DNA from: Rhizobium sp. Q54
Lineage (GTDB): Bacteria; Pseudomonadota; Alphaproteobacteria; CADEGL01
Assembly: GCA_945860095.1 (NCBI GenBank)
Contig: CAMAPP010000009.1
Coordinates: 1-41,944, forward strand
Direction of reading: 5' to 3'
Length of the DNA stretch: 41,944 nucleotides
In this document: positions 38,736 through 41,944 of the stretch, in pieces
How positions within the stretch are numbered: the first letter of the stretch is position 1
Layout: the number at the start of each line of letters is the position of its first letter
Made by a program: the position numbers and the translations under genes
The notes under the pieces: model-generated
What the model saw: only the letters and a program-made list of their open reading frames with translations
What the model was told of the DNA's origin: nothing
Database searches by the model: none

Positions 38736-40115
38736 TTATTTTACCGATGTATTATTCTTCACGAAGGTCAGATATGGCAATTGGCCGAGACAATGGCCGA
38801 CCATGACCGCGGCCACGACGAAAGTCACGATCGCGGAGACGAAAAAACCGTAACCGTAATAGGCGAATCCGAATTGCAGGGTGATCCAGGTGAACGCCCC
38901 ATTGGTCAGGAGCAGAACGGCATTGACCGTGAGCACGGCCCGGCGCAGGTCGAAATAGGACAAAACGACCGTCAGGCTCATGACCAGGACGTGGAAGAAC
39001 GAACCCATGACCGCGATGCGGAACATGGCGAGCTGGGGCGCCGGGATGCCGCTCCATTCGAACAAGACAGGGGCCGCGGCGATGCATGCGAAACACACGC
39101 TGCCCTGGAGGATGACGAGATTGCGAATGCCGCGCAGCACCTGGTCGACGAGGGCTTGCTGGTTCTCGACGATGCGCGCGTAAGTCACATGGCGCTGGAT
39201 GTCGCGGTAAAACCGCAAATACTTCTCGAAGAAGCCGGTTTCGACCGAAATGACGAAGCCCGCGATCGCCGGCACCACCGTCATGTAGGCCAGAAACGTC
39301 GCGCTGTCGTAATGGCTGTAATAGACGAAGCCAGCCGGATGCACGTCGCGCTCGGGCGCCGTCCACATCACCCATTTATCGACCCAAATGGCGAGATTTT
39401 GCACCAACCCCGCCAGGGCCAAATCCCAGTATTTGCGGAAATAGGCGAGAAAGACGAACGGCTTTTCGACCCGGTACGGATACTCGGTGAAGATCCGCCC
39501 GGCGAGGGCGAACAGGATGACGGCCAAGCCGCCAGTGAACCCGGCTAGAAGTCCCGGCGCCCCCAAGGGGCCGGCCAGCGCGGCCGCTCCCACGGCCGCG
39601 ATCACCATGCCGAGGAAAAACGACCGAGTGATCGAGGCGTAGTCCTTGAGCGCCGACAGGAACACGCTGACGACCCAGATGCCGGAGACGACGAAGAAAT
39701 TGGCGATCGCCAGAAGCCGCATGGCGAGATCGAGTTCGGCGAAAACCAGATAAAACCCGAGCACGGCCGGCAACTGCACCGCCGCCGCCAGCACGAACGT
39801 CCCGAGGAATAGCCCGATCGCGCCCTCGACCCGCTTCAAATAAATGGAATCCGCCAGATAGCGCGTCGCGACCATCATGACCGAACCCGTCGCGACCAGC
39901 GAGAACGCGAAGTTGTAGATCACGACCAGCCGGAACTCGACGATCTCCGCCACCGGCGCCCCGCCCGAGGTGAGCGCGGAAATCGCGCCGAGCGCCGCGA
40001 CCGTGAACAGCCAAGGCCCCGTTGCCGCCAGGGCCGAATGGGCATAGCCCTGGATGATGCCAATGAGATCGTCGCGGCGCGTCAGCTTGCGAAGCGCGAA
40101 TCCGATGCCGGCCAC
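38736..40115 (-). CDS. pelG: Exopolysaccharide Pel transporter PelG
   Basis: A 459-residue integral membrane protein with about twelve helices, in the PelG family of MOP-type flippases. PelG works with PelD, PelE and PelF to make Pel polysaccharide and carry it across the inner membrane. It begins MAGIGFALRKLTRRDDLIGI, the family's N-terminal amphipathic segment. Typical inner parts are YNFAFSLVATGSVMMVATRY, RVEKPFVFLAYFRKYWDLAL and VDKWVMWTAPE. Length is close to that of known PelG proteins. The start is GTG at 40115, four bases after the pelF stop. Confidence 0.93.
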   Translation of the reverse strand: MAGIGFALRKLTRRDDLIGIIQGYAHSALAATGPWLFTVAALGAISALTSGGAPVAEIVEFRLVVIYNFAFSLVATGSVMMVATRYLADSIYLKRVEGAIGLFLGTFVLAAAVQLPAVLGFYLVFAELDLAMRLLAIANFFVVSGIWVVSVFLSALKDYASITRSFFLGMVIAAVGAAALAGPLGAPGLLAGFTGGLAVILFALAGRIFTEYPYRVEKPFVFLAYFRKYWDLALAGLVQNLAIWVDKWVMWTAPERDVHPAGFVYYSHYDSATFLAYMTVVPAIAGFVISVETGFFEKYLRFYRDIQRHVTYARIVENQQALVDQVLRGIRNLVILQGSVCFACIAAAPVLFEWSGIPAPQLAMFRIAVMGSFFHVLVMSLTVVLSYFDLRRAVLTVNAVLLLTNGAFTWITLQFGFAYYGYGFFVSAIVTFVVAAVMVGHCLGQLPYLTFVKNNTSVK

Positions 40116-40119
40116 GACT

Positions 40120-41665
40120 CTACTCGGCCGCGCGCTTCATGGTCGCGCCGCGCGCGACCGTCGGCATCGCCATGCAGGTATCGTAGATCGCGCGGTAGTC
40201 GCGGTCCTGATCGCGTTTGTCGAAATAGCGCCGAACGCGGGCGCGCATCGCCACGCTGCAGCGGCTATACCAATCGCGGTCGGCCAGAAGCGCGTGGCAA
40301 GCATCGGCCGTGGCCTTCGGGTTCGACAGTCCGGTGATCGCGCCCGCGGGTCCGAGGCGCGGGCTCTCGTCCGAACGGCCGAGGATCATTTCCCGGCACG
40401 CGCCGACATCGCTCGCCACCGCCGGAATGCCCGCGGCGCCCGCCTCCAGGATGACGAGCGGCATCCCTTCAGAGATGCTGGTGAGCACCTGGACGTCGAT
40501 ACCTGGCAACACCGCGTCGAGCTTTTGCGGGCCGGTGAAGGCGATGGTTTCGCCCAGGCCCATTTGGGCGATCATGGCGCGGCAATCCTCGAAATAATCC
40601 CGGTCTTCTTCATAGGGCCCGATGATGCTGACGCGCACGTTCGGCACGACATCGCGCAACATGCCCATCGCCCGGATGAAGGTCTTGATGTCCTTGATCG
40701 GCACGACCCTCCCGATCAGCGCGACGTGCGGCGCGGCGCCGCCCGAACCCGGCGCGGCGTTCTCGGGCCGCAGGGGGGGCGTAGCGGCGCACGTCGATGC
40801 CGTTGGGAATGATGGCGAGTTTTTCGCGCGGCGCGCCGTCGGCGATCTGGAACTGCTGATTGCCTTCGTAGAGCGTGAGGATGCGCGCGCACGCGCCGTA
40901 ACAGGCGCGCGAATAGCTGGCGAAGGCATCGGTCCACATGTCCTTCAGGTCGCGCTGCCAGATATTCACGTTCATGCCGTCCGACGGCGCCATGAACAGC
41001 CAATCGGCCATCGCGATCTCGATGCGCCGCTCGTTGGTGTAGATCCCGTGCTCGGTCACGATCGCGGGCCGGCCCGATTCGAGATGCGCGCGCGCCGCGA
41101 ACAATCCGGCATAGCCCGTCGATACCGTGTGATAGAGCCGCGCCTTCGGCATCGCGCACAACAGGACGGAATAGAGACCGCTGACGAGCGCCCTCCAGGA
41201 CCAGAAAAAATCGAGAAACGAACTCTTGGGATGATTGGATTCGTACATTTCGACAAGCAAATCCCAGGCCTCGGGCGAATTGAGCAGGGCCGTGGCGCCG
41301 AGATTTTGCCCGCGCGACGATAGCGCGGTCAGCACGCGCTCCACATCCCCAAGCCCGCCCCGGGGCGAGAGCAACGACTCGAGCGGCTCTCGCAGATCCG
41401 CCATCAGCTCGGACAAGCCGCGCAACCGCCGGCCGCGGCGGTCGAGGTCCTGGATGTAAACATGGGTGATGCCGAGAACGTTCCTCGGCACCTCGAAGCG
41501 CGGCTTTATCGTCTCGCGCTTGGGCAGAAGCGAGACCAATTCAAACGATAGGTCGGGGTGGGCAAGCAGCAAGTCGTGCGTCCAGCTCGATACGCCGCCG
41601 GCGACATAAGGGTACGTGCCTTCCAGCACCAAGCAGATATCGGCGCCGCCCGCGGACGCATTCAT
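40120..41665 (-). CDS. pelF: GT4 glycosyltransferase PelF, reading frame interrupted by one extra base
   Basis: PelF is the cytosolic glycosyltransferase that polymerises Pel polysaccharide from UDP-sugars. The first part, from ATG 41665, reads CLVLEGTYPYVAGGVSSWTH, the PelF hallmark, then EHGIYTNERRIEIA and LAIIPNGIDVRRYAP, and then runs out of frame. The second part, in another frame, continues LRPENAAPG, LIGRVVPIKDIKTFIRAM and SEGMPLVILEAGAAGIPA to the stop at 40120. The switch occurs at a run of seven C (40773-40779 on the + strand as G). With six C the two parts join as RYAPLRPEN and give 514 residues, a normal PelF length. As written the product ends with a junk tail and lacks the donor-binding domain. 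An in-frame GTG at 41710 is a possible alternative start. Confidence 0.9.
40773..40779. other. Homopolymer run of seven G (C on the coding strand) at the pelF frame break
   Basis: The run lies in CAGGGGGGGC. Seven bases break pelF; six restore it. Such a tract is a classic site both of slipped-strand phase variation and of sequencing or assembly error. Confidence 0.9.
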
Positions 41666-41714
41666 GGCGCGTGGATCCGAATATTTTCGCCCGTCGCGCG
41701 GCGCGGCCACGAGA

Positions 41715-41944
41715 TCATTGCGACGAGCCGTCCAAGGATCGGACCATGATCGTCACCAGGTCCTGGGCAAGGCCGGTCAAGCTCGCGCGCTGCAACACGC
41801 CACCGCCGACCGCCGCGCGCGAGGACGCCCACAACACCACGCCGTCCCGGCTTACCAGTCGCACCGAGAACCCGATCGACGGTTCCTCCTTAAGTCCGTG
41901 CTGATAGCGGTATTCGGCCACGCTGCCGTAAAGCAAGGCTTCCA
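41715..41944 (-). CDS. pelC: Probable PelC, C-terminal part only (outer-membrane Pel lipoprotein), 5' end outside window
   Basis: The frame is open to the window edge, so only the last 76 or so residues are visible. The stretch LLYGSVAEYRYQHGLKEEP, then a strand VRLVSRDGVVLWASSR, then a helix with LTGLAQDLVTIMV, matches the C-terminal half of the CsgG/TolB-like fold as found in PelC. PelC forms a ring near the outer membrane that guides the polysaccharide to the exit channel PelB. It lies directly upstream of pelF (50 bases before the ATG, or five before the alternative GTG). Other CsgG-related lipoproteins would look similar over so short a piece; the pelF-pelG context favours PelC. Confidence 0.6.
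   Translation of the reverse strand, partial: EALLYGSVAEYRYQHGLKEEPSIGFSVRLVSRDGVVLWASSRAAVGGGVLQRASLTGLAQDLVTIMVRSLDGSSQ

Noticed and set aside
40120-41710. Two separate genes instead of one broken pelF
   Set aside because: Each part covers a complementary portion of a single PelF and the join is exact after removing one base of a homopolymer; the second part has no start codon of its own near its conserved region.

Overview
The window is a gene-dense, GC-rich stretch of a bacterial chromosome with about 36 protein genes and one tRNA. Gene content points to an alphaproteobacterium, most likely of the Rhodospirillales type. The signs are an Usg-family gene, a two-subunit glycyl-tRNA synthetase next to pyruvate phosphate dikinase, a block of SppA-type peptidase, small-molecule methyltransferase, DUF2007 protein and polyprenyl synthetase, and many ATGA or TGATG start/stop overlaps. 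Placement is by gene family and order as I recall them, not by any search. No gap between genes exceeds 300 bases. I see no insertion sequence, prophage, CRISPR array or rRNA.

Layout. Positions 1-2931 (+): the end of a class II histone-deacetylase-like hydrolase, a luciferase-like flavin monooxygenase and a non-canonical M19 dipeptidase homologue. Positions 2936-5367 (-): an SCP2-type thiolase, an AcuI-type acryloyl-CoA reductase and a small lipoprotein. Then usg (+). Positions 5957-12842 (-): six genes in which every neighbouring pair overlaps by 1-4 bases: four glycosyltransferases (GT4, GT9, GT2, GT4), an asparagine-synthase-type amidotransferase and a dihydroorotase-family hydrolase. This looks like one surface-glycan (LPS core or related) operon. 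A minisatellite of four 18-bp units separates it from ygfZ (+).

Positions 14005-20949 (-) carry housekeeping genes: glyQ, glyS, ppdK, a small membrane zinc-ribbon protein and an S49 peptidase. A methyltransferase, two small proteins, a polyprenyl diphosphate synthase with a TTG start, and tRNA-Pro(CGG) with a clear promoter follow. Positions 24600-32089 are a divergent acyl-CoA locus. On the + strand are a TetR regulator, an acyl-CoA ligase, a 364-residue protein of unknown family and an LCAD-like acyl-CoA dehydrogenase. On the - strand are an atypical SDR, a hot-dog thioesterase and an MDR oxidoreductase.

Positions 32086-38671 (-) encode a complete branched-chain amino-acid-type (Liv) ABC transporter (binding protein, H, M, G, F), followed by a DUF488 protein and an M20 peptidase homologue. 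Positions 38736-41944 (-) are the distal part of a Pel exopolysaccharide cluster: the end of a probable pelC, then pelF and pelG. The pelF reading frame is broken by one extra base in a run of seven C; removing one C restores a standard full-length PelF. This is either a sequencing or assembly error or a phase-variable switch, and it is the most checkable striking signal here.
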